NCBI RefSeq assembly: GCF_003675325.1
Contig: NZ_CP033073.1
Location: 5,456,001 to 5,520,000, forward strand
Reading direction: 5' to 3'
Length of the DNA stretch: 64,000 nucleotides
DNA from: Streptomyces dangxiongensis
Lineage (GTDB): Bacteria > Actinomycetota > Actinomycetes > Streptomycetales > Streptomycetaceae
Both the position numbers and the translations under genes were made by a program. Each line of letters begins with the position of its first letter. The stretch's first letter is position 1. The notes beneath the pieces are model-generated. The model did not search any database, was not told where the DNA came from, and saw nothing but the letters and a program-made list of their open reading frames with translations. Shown here one piece after another: positions 24,991 to 33,323 of the stretch.

Positions 24991-26161
24991 AGTTCGTCTC
25001 GGAGATGTGCTTCAACTGGAACGGATCGCCGTCGACGTGGATCCGGATGCTGAATATCGTCAGATCGGTGTCAGGTCCTTTGGGAATGGAATCTTTCACC
25101 GGGACCCTTGCTTGGGTAGCGAACTGAGCAAGCTTAAATATTTCGAGGTCGTCCCTGGTCGGCTTGTGGTGAGTAACATCATGGCCTGGGAGGGGGCGAT
25201 TGGTGTTTCAACCAAGGAAGAGGATGGGTTTGTAGGTTCAGCTCGTTTTCTGAGCTACCGGCCGATTGGAGAAGTGGACCTGCGCTACCTGAACTACTTC
25301 TTCCAGAGTGATGCGGGAAAATCCCTCATCAAATCAGTATCGACGGGGACTGTGGCCCGTAACCAGACTGTCTCGCCGAGGAACTTCGAAAGCGCGATCG
25401 TTCCACTGCCGGACATGGCTGAGCAGCGCCGCGTTGCTGACAGGCTAGACGCGGCCATGGAAACACGAATCAGACTGCATGAAAAGATCTCGGGTCGAGC
25501 TGCTTTGGTGAGCTCAACCTTGGATGCTCTTGAGGCGCAAGTTTTCGACGACTGCCTAGCAAGAGGGTGGAAATCGGACCCGATGCATTCCTTCGCTGAG
25601 GTGAACCCCAAGACCGAAAGGCCTGGGGCAACGGAAAATGTCGCATTCGTGCCGATGGCTGCACTGAGTGATTTCAAGGGAGAGATTGACGGTGCGAGTT
25701 ATAAGGCCGCCGGAGACGTTGGTTCAGGCTATAAGCTCTTCCGGCGCGGGGATGTGGTGTTCGCCAGAATTACCCCTTGCATGCAGAACGGGAAGTCGGC
25801 TATATTCCAGGATGATCTTGCTGTTCATGGATTCGGTTCTACCGAATTCCATGTAATTCGTGCTCATGCTGAGGGCGATAATCGTTGGATCCATAGGATT
25901 GTCCGTTCTCGGCGCTTTCGTGACACCGCACTACCGTTTATGACGGGAACAGCCGGTCAGCAACGTGTGCCTGCCCAATACCTACGGAACGTCGAGATTC
26001 CAATCCCACCCAACTCGGCGGCGAGGGAGGCGGCTTTGAAGGCGCTAGACCGTATTCACGAGCAGAGGGTTAGGTTTCGGGACCTCCACATCCAGGAGGT
26101 TGGTAGTGTGAAATGTCTGCGATCTGCCCTGCTCGATGCGGCTTTCTCGGGTCGGATTTAG
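24977..26161 (+). CDS. hsdS: Type I specificity subunit S
   Basis: 394 aa, with two target-recognition domains each followed by a conserved coiled spacer: first domain about 1-150 (ending PLPDMAEQRRVADRLDAAMETRI) and second about 195-350 (ending IPPNSAAREAALKALDRIHEQR). Each half recognises one part of a split DNA site. The DNA is visibly poorer in G+C than its neighbours (many AAT/ATT/TTT codons), which fits horizontal exchange of specificity genes. It overlaps hsdM and converges with radC 12 bp away. Confidence 0.92.
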   Translation: MVLREVRLGDVLQLERIAVDVDPDAEYRQIGVRSFGNGIFHRDPCLGSELSKLKYFEVVPGRLVVSNIMAWEGAIGVSTKEEDGFVGSARFLSYRPIGEVDLRYLNYFFQSDAGKSLIKSVSTGTVARNQTVSPRNFESAIVPLPDMAEQRRVADRLDAAMETRIRLHEKISGRAALVSSTLDALEAQVFDDCLARGWKSDPMHSFAEVNPKTERPGATENVAFVPMAALSDFKGEIDGASYKAAGDVGSGYKLFRRGDVVFARITPCMQNGKSAIFQDDLAVHGFGSTEFHVIRAHAEGDNRWIHRIVRSRRFRDTALPFMTGTAGQQRVPAQYLRNVEIPIPPNSAAREAALKALDRIHEQRVRFRDLHIQEVGSVKCLRSALLDAAFSGRI

Positions 26162-26173
26162 CCTTGTTCCGAT

Positions 26174-26836
26174 TCACTCGTGTACGCGCCGCCACCCCCG
26201 GTCTGTGACCACCACATGGTCAAGGAACCGTAGGCCGACCGTCGCAGCCCCCGCCGCCAGGCGGGTCGTTGCCCGGCGGTCGGCCTCGCTGGGGTCGGTG
26301 CAACCCGTGGGGTGGTTATGGGCCACGCCGAAGGATGTGCCGCCCGCTGCGAGGACCAGGGCGAGGACATCCCGGACCGGCAGCAGGCTGCGGTCCGTCA
26401 CGCCCTCCGTGAGGACGGGCGTACGGAGAACCGAGCCCGATCCGTCGCAGATGACCACCACGACGCGTTCGTGCCGTAGGCCGTGGAGAAGGGGAGCCGC
26501 AATCGTCGCCAGGTCTGCGGAGCCCCGAACTCGTTGTCGGGCCGACGGCGGCGAGACCCGGCGGCCTAGCTGGAACGCCGCTGCGACCCGCGCTGCCTTC
26601 GCCGGGCCGATCCCAAGCAGGCCGGCCGCCATCTCATGCGCGGGGAGTCGGGACAGTTCGTACAGGTCGCCGTACCGGTTGATCAACTGGCCGGCCAGTT
26701 CCACCGCATCCTGGCCTGGAAGGCCCGCACCCAGCAACAACCCAAGCAACTCACGGTCGGACAAAGCCTCCGCGCTCCGCGCCAACGGCCGTTCGCGCGG
26801 CCGGTCCCGGGCCGGAACGTCCCGCATCCTTACCAC
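26174..26836 (-). CDS. radC: RadC-family JAMM/MPN domain protein
   Basis: 220 aa from GTG 26836 (GAGGGGG 9 nt upstream). An N-terminal helix-hairpin-helix (LLGIGPAKAARV, 73-85) precedes the MPN domain with a complete metal site: Glu144, H173-x-H175 and D186 in VAHNHPTGCTDPSEAD. RadC proteins resemble JAMM metallohydrolases; a repair role is not supported and many lie in mobile or defence regions. Here it is wedged between hsdS and a DUF262 gene, the latter ending 15 bp upstream, so it probably belongs to the same island. Confidence 0.88.
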   Translation of the reverse strand: MVRMRDVPARDRPRERPLARSAEALSDRELLGLLLGAGLPGQDAVELAGQLINRYGDLYELSRLPAHEMAAGLLGIGPAKAARVAAAFQLGRRVSPPSARQRVRGSADLATIAAPLLHGLRHERVVVVICDGSGSVLRTPVLTEGVTDRSLLPVRDVLALVLAAGGTSFGVAHNHPTGCTDPSEADRRATTRLAAGAATVGLRFLDHVVVTDRGWRRVHE

Positions 26837-26850
26837 GGCCCTGCACCCCC

Positions 26851-28554
26851 TCAGTCCACCGAGTCGCGGTCGAGAGGCTCTGAGTCAGCGGCTACCGGCG
26901 GCTCGGGCTCCAGGTCGGGGGAGGGAACGTACGCATCCTCGTCCCCGCTGCTTCCCGCTGCCGAGCCGATGAGTTCCATCAGCCGCCGGTGCAGCGTCGC
27001 CGAGCGGGCCCGCAAGAAGGCGTCGTAGTCGTCGCGCAACGCGGCCTGGTACGCGTCCTCTTCGATCAGGCAGGTGTGTAGGCGCTGACGCAGGACGTCC
27101 TCGCCGTGCCAGTCGGCGAGGTCCTTGAGATAGGCGGAGGGGCGGCGGTCGGAGATCCAGTTGTTGGTGATCGCGCTGAGCATGATCAGGTTGCCGCAGA
27201 CGTTGTCCTTCCCTGCCTTCACTCCCTCCTTCCTCAGGTGCGCACGCGGGAAGAAGTGGTGGAACTGCTTCCCGTTCTGCCAGGACAACGCGTCGGCCAC
27301 GTCGATGATGCGCCCCGTGTTCAGGTCGACGGGCTTCTCGTACGACATCAGCAGCACGAGAAGCTTGCTGGGTGCGTTCTGCCGGGAGAACTGGGCGCGC
27401 TGCCACAGGACGTTTCGAGGAAGCGCGGCCGCTGTCTCGACCTCCGTCGAGCGACCCGCCGCGAACTCCGTGACGGCCGTGAGATCCGGCCCCATCTGCG
27501 ACTCCCGCCACCCCTTGAAGTACTCGCCGCTCGCCGTGAGCCAGAACCAGCGCGTCACAGCGTCGTACTGGGCGGCGGTCGGCTTGGGCAACTGCCTGAA
27601 CAGCTCGACCAGGACCGCGAACTGGTTGTAGTAGGGCAGCGCTTCGGCCTGCGGGGTGTGGATCTGAGTTGAGAGGAAGTCCACAGCCCGCGCAGCCGCC
27701 TTCCCTGCGTCGGCAACTGCGGTCTGCAACTGCTGCCGGTCGAGCCCGCGCAGCTCGTGGATGGACTTGGTGGAGAAGCCGAAACCCGCCGCCGCCGAGA
27801 TCGTCCGCAGCATGGTCTTGGCGTCGACCCGGCCGTACTTCTTGGCGTCGAGGACCAGGAGAAGCTGCTCGATCTCGTCCTTGAGGTCGAAGTCCTTCGA
27901 CCAGGTGCCGGCCCGGATCAGGTCGACGATGTCCATGGACGTGCCCGTACTGTTGATCCGCTCGAAGATCCGGGCCGAGTCCTCCTCGGAGACATCGAGC
28001 AGCGTCACCATCGGCACCTGGTAGTGCGAGAACTGCTCACTCAGCGCTTGGGCGCGGCTCTGAAGCTCGTCGTTCGGGTTGTCCCGCCGGATCCACGACA
28101 TGATCGCGCTGACCGAGGTGAGATCTCGTACTGGGAGGATGTGCGGCCCCGTCAGGGCATCCTCCGTGAGGTGCAGGAATTCCTCCCGCTCCAAGTCGTA
28201 CGCGATCTCCCAGATCGCCCCGGAACCGTGCAGCGCGCCGACCAGGCTCGCCAGCCGCTGCTGGCCGTCGAGGACGTAGTGCACCGGTGCGCCGTCGTGC
28301 TGCGGCACGGTATCCAGGCCCGCGATCTCGTGTCCGCTGGCCAGCCTAGCCGTTGTGCGCCACATGAGCAGGCTACCGATGGGGTAGTTGCGGCGCACCG
28401 AGTCGAGCAGATACAGGATCTGCTGCGGGGTCCAGACGAACGCCCGCTGGAACTTGGGTAAAACGATGTCGCCGCTCAGGACCCGCGAAGCGAGTGAGGT
28501 GATCGGTGCGATCGTCGGCTCGGGCGCGCGCACCCTCGCTGGTGACGTCCCCAT
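26851..28554 (-). CDS. DUF262/HNH (GmrSD-like) putative defence nuclease
   Basis: 567 aa from ATG 28554, chosen for GGGGG 6 nt upstream (16 further codons are open). The N-terminal ParB/Srx-like DUF262 domain has the VLPKFQRAFVW and nucleotide-associated LDGQQRLASL motifs; the C-terminal domain contains a HNH-type centre (QFHHFFPRAHLRKEG, with NLIMLSAITNNWISDR downstream). This order matches the GmrSD/DUF262-DUF1524 family, several members of which restrict modified phage DNA using NTP. A role in phage exclusion is therefore likely. It transcribes toward radC, 14 bp apart. Confidence 0.85.
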   Translation of the reverse strand: MGTSPARVRAPEPTIAPITSLASRVLSGDIVLPKFQRAFVWTPQQILYLLDSVRRNYPIGSLLMWRTTARLASGHEIAGLDTVPQHDGAPVHYVLDGQQRLASLVGALHGSGAIWEIAYDLEREEFLHLTEDALTGPHILPVRDLTSVSAIMSWIRRDNPNDELQSRAQALSEQFSHYQVPMVTLLDVSEEDSARIFERINSTGTSMDIVDLIRAGTWSKDFDLKDEIEQLLLVLDAKKYGRVDAKTMLRTISAAAGFGFSTKSIHELRGLDRQQLQTAVADAGKAAARAVDFLSTQIHTPQAEALPYYNQFAVLVELFRQLPKPTAAQYDAVTRWFWLTASGEYFKGWRESQMGPDLTAVTEFAAGRSTEVETAAALPRNVLWQRAQFSRQNAPSKLLVLLMSYEKPVDLNTGRIIDVADALSWQNGKQFHHFFPRAHLRKEGVKAGKDNVCGNLIMLSAITNNWISDRRPSAYLKDLADWHGEDVLRQRLHTCLIEEDAYQAALRDDYDAFLRARSATLHRRLMELIGSAAGSSGDEDAYVPSPDLEPEPPVAADSEPLDRDSVD

Positions 28555-28644
28555 TGCGTACCCCCTGATCGCCGCGCTCGACAGCCGGAACAGCTGTGAC
28601 AACGATCGTAGGGGGCAGCACTGACAAGCGAACGAGCCCGCGTT

Positions 28645-28839
28645 CTACCGGAGCCCGTCCACGAAGGCCCGCCAGGCGTCCGGGCGGATGAGCAGCGCAG
28701 GTCCGGCCGGGTTCTTGCTGTCGCGGACGGGGACGGCGTCGGGGAAGCCGTCGGCCACCTCGAGGCATTCGCCGCCAGTACTTCCGCTGTAGCTGGATTT
28801 ACGCCACTGTGCGTTCCTCAGTCCGGGGCTGGTCTTCAT
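28645..28839 (-). CDS. DUF397-family small protein
   Basis: 64 aa, with the family core AQWRKSSYSGSTGGECLEVAD and VPVRDSKNPAGPALLIRPDAWRAFV. DUF397 proteins are partners of Scr1-type helix-turn-helix regulators in Streptomyces, where the pair controls development or small-molecule production. The gene overlaps the end of such a regulator by 41 bp, but that regulator is broken (next entry), so this protein may be an orphan. Confidence 0.88.
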   Translation of the reverse strand: MKTSPGLRNAQWRKSSYSGSTGGECLEVADGFPDAVPVRDSKNPAGPALLIRPDAWRAFVDGLR

Positions 28840-29556
28840 AGCGTTCCCCCATCACGCGGGCGATCAGTGCCGCAGAATCCTCTACGGAGAGGGCGGCAGC
28901 CTGCAAGCGAGCGTAACGGCGTGCGGCATCCCTGACAGTCTCGGGGTTGGCCGTCATGTGGCCGGAAATGAGGTCTTCCGTGTAGATGATGTCGGGATCG
29001 TCGTCGAAGCGCAGGCAGTGAAGCCCCATCGAAGCTGACGTGTTCACCCGCCGAGTTCGTGGGCCGGTGCAGCACGGCCTCGTCGTGGATCGTCCAGGCC
29101 AGCGGCGGCTGTTGCCTCTCCAGGATGCGCTGGTGCTCCATCCGAGCCGCGACTAGGGTGTCGAGGTCGTCCGGCATGCCGGTGGCCAGCACTGCCCGCG
29201 CGTACTCCTCCGTCTGCGGCAGCCCGTACAACAACTGCGCCTGATACGTGAGATGTACGCCGCCTTCGCCTCAATCTCCGCGTAGGGCTGGAACCAGGTG
29301 GGCAGTTGACTGCGCAGTACGAGGCCGATCAGCCGGGAGAAGATCCCGCCCGTGCCGACTGCTGCGTCCACCCGTTCGGCGAAGTCGCGGGTGGGAATCT
29401 TTTTCGTGGTCTCGATCTGACCGACGAGCCCGTGCATAAGATGATCTCGCCGAGCTGGCCCTGTTTGAGGCCGTGGGCCTCGCGCTGCCGACGCAGCTCC
29501 CAGCAGTAGTAGTCGAGCGGGGAAGCGCTGGGGTCGAGCGATTGGACGTTGGCCAC
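28799..29556 (-). pseudogene. Scr1-type helix-turn-helix (DUF5753) regulator, multiply frameshifted and internally deleted
   Basis: Starts at GTG 29556 with GGAG upstream. The protein is spread over four segments: DYYCWELRRQREAHGLKQGQLGEIIL (frame a, to about 29430); VGQIETTKKIPTRDFAERVDAA to IEAKAAYIS (frame b, to about 29245); LPQTEEYARAVLATGMPDDLD to DEAVLHRP (frame c, to about 29060); and RFDDDPDIIYTEDLISGHMTANPE to the stop at 28799 (frame d). About 60 residues expected between the last two are missing. At least two frame shifts plus a deletion make this a genuine pseudogene, not an artefact. Confidence 0.85.
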
Positions 29557-29639
29557 TGCGGTATCTCCGGCCTGCAACGCCTCGCGGCGTTCGCTTCATT
29601 GCATAGCCGAAGGTAATCAAGCCGTCGCACTGTGATGAC

Positions 29640-30067
29640 ATGAATCGCGTAACCGATCAGCCGACGGCGGACGTCGAGAAGTACCGCGCCGAGTTCACGG
29701 TGGGTGAGCACTCGGCCCGGCAGCTGCGTCGCATTCCGTGGATCTACCTCACCGGCGGGGGCCTGCTGGAGGTGGCCGATGCGGCCGAACTGGCGCTTAC
29801 GGAGCTTGTCGCCAACATGGTCCGACACGTACCCGGCCGCCACTGTCGCGTCTGCTTCCATATCGGGCCGGGCAACGCGCGGGTGGAAGTTTCCGACAGT
29901 TGCTCGCGACTGCCCGTTCCGGCAGCCGATGACGCACTCGCCGAGGGCGGCCAGGGCCTTCTTCTCGTCGCGGCGTTCACCGATCGGTGGGGAGTGGAAC
30001 CCCGCACCGACGGGAGGGGAAGACGCTGTGGTTCGAATGCCTCGTCAAGCCGCCGGGCGGAGAGTGA
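29640..30067 (+). CDS. HATPase_c (RsbW-like) anti-sigma/regulatory ATPase, apparent single-base frameshift near the end
   Basis: About 142 aa when repaired. Bergerat ATP-binding motifs: N box LALTELVANMVRH (51-63), VEVSDSC (82-88) and the lid GGQGLLLVAAFTDRWG (103-118). The expected ending KTLWFECLVKPPGGE with TGA at 30067 lies one frame over; one G appears missing from the GGG-A-GGGG run near 30012-30019. Unrepaired, the frame runs 270 bp into the convergent hydrolase gene, which supports an indel. These ATPases phosphorylate anti-anti-sigma factors in many actinomycetes. The divergent Scr1 wreck lies next door. Confidence 0.75.
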
Positions 30068-30091
30068 GGCCGCCTGGCAGCCAGGAGTACC

Positions 30092-30913
30092 TCAGTGTCG
30101 CAGCTCCGCCAGCACCGCGTCCGTGAACGCCGGCCACGCCTCGGTCGCCCAGGGGCCGAAGGCGCGGTCGGTCAGGGCCGCGCAGGCTAGCTGCGCGTCG
30201 GGGTCGATCCACAGGAACGTACCGGACTGGCCGAAGTGCCCGAACGTGCGCGGCGAGGACGAACCGCCCGTCCAGTGCGGGGACTTGCCGTCGCGGATCT
30301 CGAAGCCCAGGCCCCAGTCGTTGGGGTTCTGGTGGCCGTAACCGGGCAGGACGCCCTTGCGCCCCGGGTACTGCACGGTCATCGCCTCCGCGACCGTCCG
30401 CGGGTCCAGCAGCCGCGGCGCCTGCACCTCGGCGGCGAACCGCAGCAGATCCTCCACCGTCGACACGCCGTCCTTGGCCGGTGAGCCCTCCAGCGACGTC
30501 GACGTCATCCCCAGCGGCGCCAGCACGGCCTGCCGCAGGTACTCGGCGAACGGGATGTCCGTCGCCCGGGCGATGTGGTCACCGAGCTGCTCGAACCCGG
30601 CGTTGGAGTACAGCCGCCGCTCCCCGGCCGTGGCGGTGACCCGGTGCTCGTCGAAGGCCAGCCCGGAGGTGTGGGCGAGCAGATGACGGACCGTCGACCC
30701 GGGCGGACCGGCCGGCTCGTCCAGCTCGACCGCCCCCTCCTCGTACGCCACGAGCGCCGCGTAGGCCGCCAGCGGCTTGGTGACGGAGGCCAGCGGGAAG
30801 CGGTGCCCGACGGGGCCGTGTGTCCCGAGGACGGTCCCGTCGGCGCGTACGACACCCGCGGCGGCGGTGGGGACGGGCCAGTTCTCGATCAGTGCCAGGC
30901 TCTGCGACGACAT
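30092..30913 (-). CDS. Serine hydrolase of the beta-lactamase/DD-peptidase (class C-like) family
   Basis: 273 aa. Active-site motifs: SxxK as LASVTKPL (43-50), YxN as LYSNAGF, and HFGQSGT in place of KTG near residue 230. No signal peptide is evident, so the enzyme is probably cytoplasmic and an esterase or small-molecule amidase, not a penicillin-recognising enzyme. At about 270 aa it is short for the family. It converges on the HATPase gene with a 25-bp gap once that gene is repaired. Confidence 0.87.
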   Translation of the reverse strand: MSSQSLALIENWPVPTAAAGVVRADGTVLGTHGPVGHRFPLASVTKPLAAYAALVAYEEGAVELDEPAGPPGSTVRHLLAHTSGLAFDEHRVTATAGERRLYSNAGFEQLGDHIARATDIPFAEYLRQAVLAPLGMTSTSLEGSPAKDGVSTVEDLLRFAAEVQAPRLLDPRTVAEAMTVQYPGRKGVLPGYGHQNPNDWGLGFEIRDGKSPHWTGGSSSPRTFGHFGQSGTFLWIDPDAQLACAALTDRAFGPWATEAWPAFTDAVLAELRH

Positions 30914-31159
30914 GCGCCCGAGCCTATGCGGCTCACAGCGGCGGCCGCATCGACGGGTCGGCGGACGCTGGTCATGGGCGCGCAGGCCCCCTCCGGCGCG
31001 CCGGTCGTCAGCACCGCTCCGGTGGCCGAACGCCCGCAGCGCGGCCTGCGCGACCGGCCACGACGTGCCCGCGGCCGCCCGTCGGGCAGGGGCCGGTGAG
31101 GTCGCGCAAAACGGTGGGCAGCCCCCGCCCTCTGTCGGCGACCCGACGCGCGGCCTCCG

Positions 31160-31591
31160 CTACGCCGCGTACGCCTCCGGCGAGGCGTTGAGCGGCACGT
31201 GCCCGGCGCCCCGCGCCCGGAACCAGGCCAGCAGCTCGGTCATGCACGCGCGCGCGTGGCCGCGCCGCCGCGCGTCCGGGTCGGTCACGACACTGAAGAC
31301 CTGGCCGACCCGCTCCCGCGGATTCCCCGCCCAGCCGATGCGGTACTCCACGGTCCCCGCCACCGGCGCGGCCGGCCTCCCCGGCCGGCCGGCGCCCTCC
31401 ACGACGAACGCCGCGAAGTCCCCGTCCTCCTCACCGAGCCGCTCCCGCAGCCTCGGCAGCGACTCCGCGTGCCGGTCGGCCGGCCCCGCCGGACCCGAAC
31501 TCCCCGCGCCCCACAGGGAGTCGATCATCCGCTGGCGCAGCCGCAGCACTTCGGCGGCGTCCTCGGGCCGGGCCCGGCGTACGGAACTCAT
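31160..31591 (-). CDS. GNAT-family acetyltransferase, probably truncated
   Basis: 143 aa from ATG 31591; ATG 31609 is also in frame. Recognisable parts: VRRARPEDAAEVLRLRQRMIDSLWG, then acetyl-CoA motif VFSVVTDPDARRRGHARACMTELLAWFRARG. The chain stops at NASPEAYAA, where the family normally continues for some 15-20 residues through a Y-x3-GF motif, so a nonsense or indel change may have removed the end. The 246 bp beyond (30914-31159) contain no convincing gene. Confidence 0.65.
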   Translation of the reverse strand: MSSVRRARPEDAAEVLRLRQRMIDSLWGAGSSGPAGPADRHAESLPRLRERLGEEDGDFAAFVVEGAGRPGRPAAPVAGTVEYRIGWAGNPRERVGQVFSVVTDPDARRRGHARACMTELLAWFRARGAGHVPLNASPEAYAA

Positions 31592-31650
31592 GTCCCGCAC
31601 GCCGACCATCCCGCCTTGATCACGTCGCGCGGATTTCTCACCGGTCCCGC

Positions 31651-31681
31651 TTGCCTGGAGTGCACTCGAAGGTCATAGCGT
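31651..31681 (+). promoter_or_regulatory. MerR-type promoter with long spacer and palindrome
   Basis: TTGCCT (31651-31656) and TAGCGT (31676-31681) are separated by 19 bp, the overlong spacing typical of MerR-controlled promoters. The spacer contains the perfect palindrome GAGTGCACTC (31658-31667). The -10 ends 7 nt before the merR-like ATG, implying a leaderless, autoregulated transcript covering the regulator and the following reductase. Confidence 0.6.
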
Positions 31682-31688
31682 GGGGGCC

Positions 31689-32153
31689 ATGACGGTGATG
31701 CAGACCACGCCAGCGGCCACCGGGCACGCCACCCCCGCCGACATCTGCTCCGCCCCGCCCCGGCGCCATCCACGGCCCGACGGCCAGGACCGCTACACGA
31801 TCAGCGAGGTCGTCGCCCGCACCGGTCTGACCGCGCACACCCTGCGCTGGTACGAGCGGATCGGGCTGATGCCGCACGTCGACCGCTCGCACACCGGCCA
31901 GCGCCGCTACAGCAACCGCGACCTGGACTGGCTGGACTTCGTGACCAAGCTGCGGCTGACCGGGATGCCGGTGGCGGACATGGTCCGGTACGCGGAACTG
32001 GTGCGCGAGGGCGAGAGCACGTACGCGGCGCGCCGGGGGCTGCTGGAGGCCACCCGCCGGGACGTGCTCGGCCGGATCGCCGAACTGCGGGACACGCTCG
32101 CCGTGCTCGACCGCAAGATCAGTTTCTACGCCACGGAGGGAACCAACCGATGA
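31689..32153 (+). CDS. MerR-family transcriptional regulator
   Basis: 154 aa from ATG 31689. After a 35-residue unstructured start, the MerR DNA-binding domain is clear: YTISEVVARTGLTAHTLRWYERIGLMPHVDRSHTGQRRYSNRDLDWLDFVTKLRLTGMPVADM, then a coiled dimerisation helix (LLEATRRDVLGRIAELRDTLAVLDRKI). No cysteine cluster for metals is present; sensing of an organic or oxidative signal is more likely. Its stop overlaps the start of the aldo/keto reductase (ATGA), so it controls its own operon. Confidence 0.92.
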   Translation: MTVMQTTPAATGHATPADICSAPPRRHPRPDGQDRYTISEVVARTGLTAHTLRWYERIGLMPHVDRSHTGQRRYSNRDLDWLDFVTKLRLTGMPVADMVRYAELVREGESTYAARRGLLEATRRDVLGRIAELRDTLAVLDRKISFYATEGTNR

Positions 32154-33166
32154 CCGACGCCAGGATCGCCACGGTACGGCTCGGCGCACAGGGGCCGGTG
32201 ACCGGCGTCCAGGGGCTCGGCTGCATGGGCATCAGCGCCGCGTACGGACCCACCGACACCGGCCGGGCCCGGTCGACGCTGGAGCGGGCCCTCGAACTCG
32301 GCGTCACCCTCTACGACACCGCCGACTTCTACGGCTCCGGCGAGAACGAACGGTTCCTCGCCCCGTTCTTCGAGGCCCACCGGGACGAGGTGGTCATCGC
32401 CACCAAGTTCGCCCTCTCCTGGCACCCGGACGACCCGACGAAGCGGATCATCCGCAACGACCCGCCCTACATCCGCCAGGCCGTCGAGGCCAGCCTGCGG
32501 CGGCTCGGCGTCGACGTGATCGACCTCTACTACATGCACCGCCGCGACGTGGACGTCCCCATCGAGGAGACCGTCGGCACGATGGCGGACCTGGTCCGGG
32601 AGGGCAAGGTCAAGCACCTCGGGCTCAGCGAGGTCACCGCCGACGAGCTGCGCGCCGCGCACGCCGTGCACCCGGTCGCGGCCGTGCAGTCGGAGTGGTC
32701 CCTGTTCAGCCGGGACATCGAGGCCCGCGTCGTACCGGCCGCCCGGGACCTGGGCGTCGCCCTCGTGCCGTATTCCCCGCTGGGCCGCGGCTTCCTCACC
32801 GGCGCCTTCGCCGACGCCGCGCGGGATCTCACCGCCGGCGACTTCCGCCGCCACATGCCCCGCTACAGCGGGGACAACGCGGCCGCCAACGCGGCGCTGC
32901 TGGCGCCGGTCCGCGCGATCGCCGAGGCCCACGGGGCCACCCCCGGCCAGATCGCGCTGGCCTGGATCCAGCAGCGGGCGGCGGTCGACGGGCTGACGGT
33001 GGTCCCCATCCCGGGCACCCGCAGTCCGGACAGGGTGGCGGAGAACGCCGCGGCGACGCGGATCACCCTGACCGACGCGGAACTGGCCCGGCTGGAACCC
33101 CTTGCGGCCGAGGTGGCGGGCGACCGCTACACCGACATGACCTTCACCTCCGCGGGCAGGGAGTAA
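32150..33166 (+). CDS. Aldo/keto reductase
   Basis: 338 aa, complete. The catalytic tetrad is visible: Asp and Tyr in LYDTADFYGSGENE, Lys in VIATKFALSW, His in DLYYMHRRD. The C-terminal NADPH-binding loop (VVPIPGTRSPDRVAENAAA) is intact. The enzyme reduces aldehydes or ketones in the cytosol. It is translationally coupled to the MerR gene by a 4-bp overlap, so it is the likely target of that regulator. A hairpin 33240-33256 follows before the convergent gene. Confidence 0.94.
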   Translation: MTDARIATVRLGAQGPVTGVQGLGCMGISAAYGPTDTGRARSTLERALELGVTLYDTADFYGSGENERFLAPFFEAHRDEVVIATKFALSWHPDDPTKRIIRNDPPYIRQAVEASLRRLGVDVIDLYYMHRRDVDVPIEETVGTMADLVREGKVKHLGLSEVTADELRAAHAVHPVAAVQSEWSLFSRDIEARVVPAARDLGVALVPYSPLGRGFLTGAFADAARDLTAGDFRRHMPRYSGDNAAANAALLAPVRAIAEAHGATPGQIALAWIQQRAAVDGLTVVPIPGTRSPDRVAENAAATRITLTDAELARLEPLAAEVAGDRYTDMTFTSAGRE

Positions 33167-33239
33167 GGACCGGTCACGGGTGGCGCGGACCGCGCCCGGC
33201 GGACGGGGCCGGCCGCGACCCCGGTGGTGGCCGGCCGAG

Positions 33240-33256
33240 CCGGACCTCCTGTCCGG
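33240..33256. terminator. Short hairpin between convergent aldo/keto reductase and DUF4429 genes
   Basis: CCGGAC-CTCCT-GTCCGG is a 6-bp-arm hairpin in the 157-bp gap between convergent genes. It is short and lacks a T-run, so termination is likely but not proven. Nothing else is seen in the gap. Confidence 0.4.
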
Positions 33257-33323
33257 AGGCGGGGTGGCAGCCGGACGCCGGGTGGCGTGGTGGACCTCGC
33301 CCGCCGCACGTGCCCGGCGGACG

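Noticed and set aside
19246..28644. Prophage or integrative element carrying the defence genes
   Set aside because: No integrase, transposase, phage structural gene or direct repeats bracket the island in this window.
31008..31247. A 79-aa minus-strand frame beyond the GNAT gene
   Set aside because: Arg/Ala/Gly-rich with no start signal or homology; more likely spacer plus a piece of the dispersed repeat.
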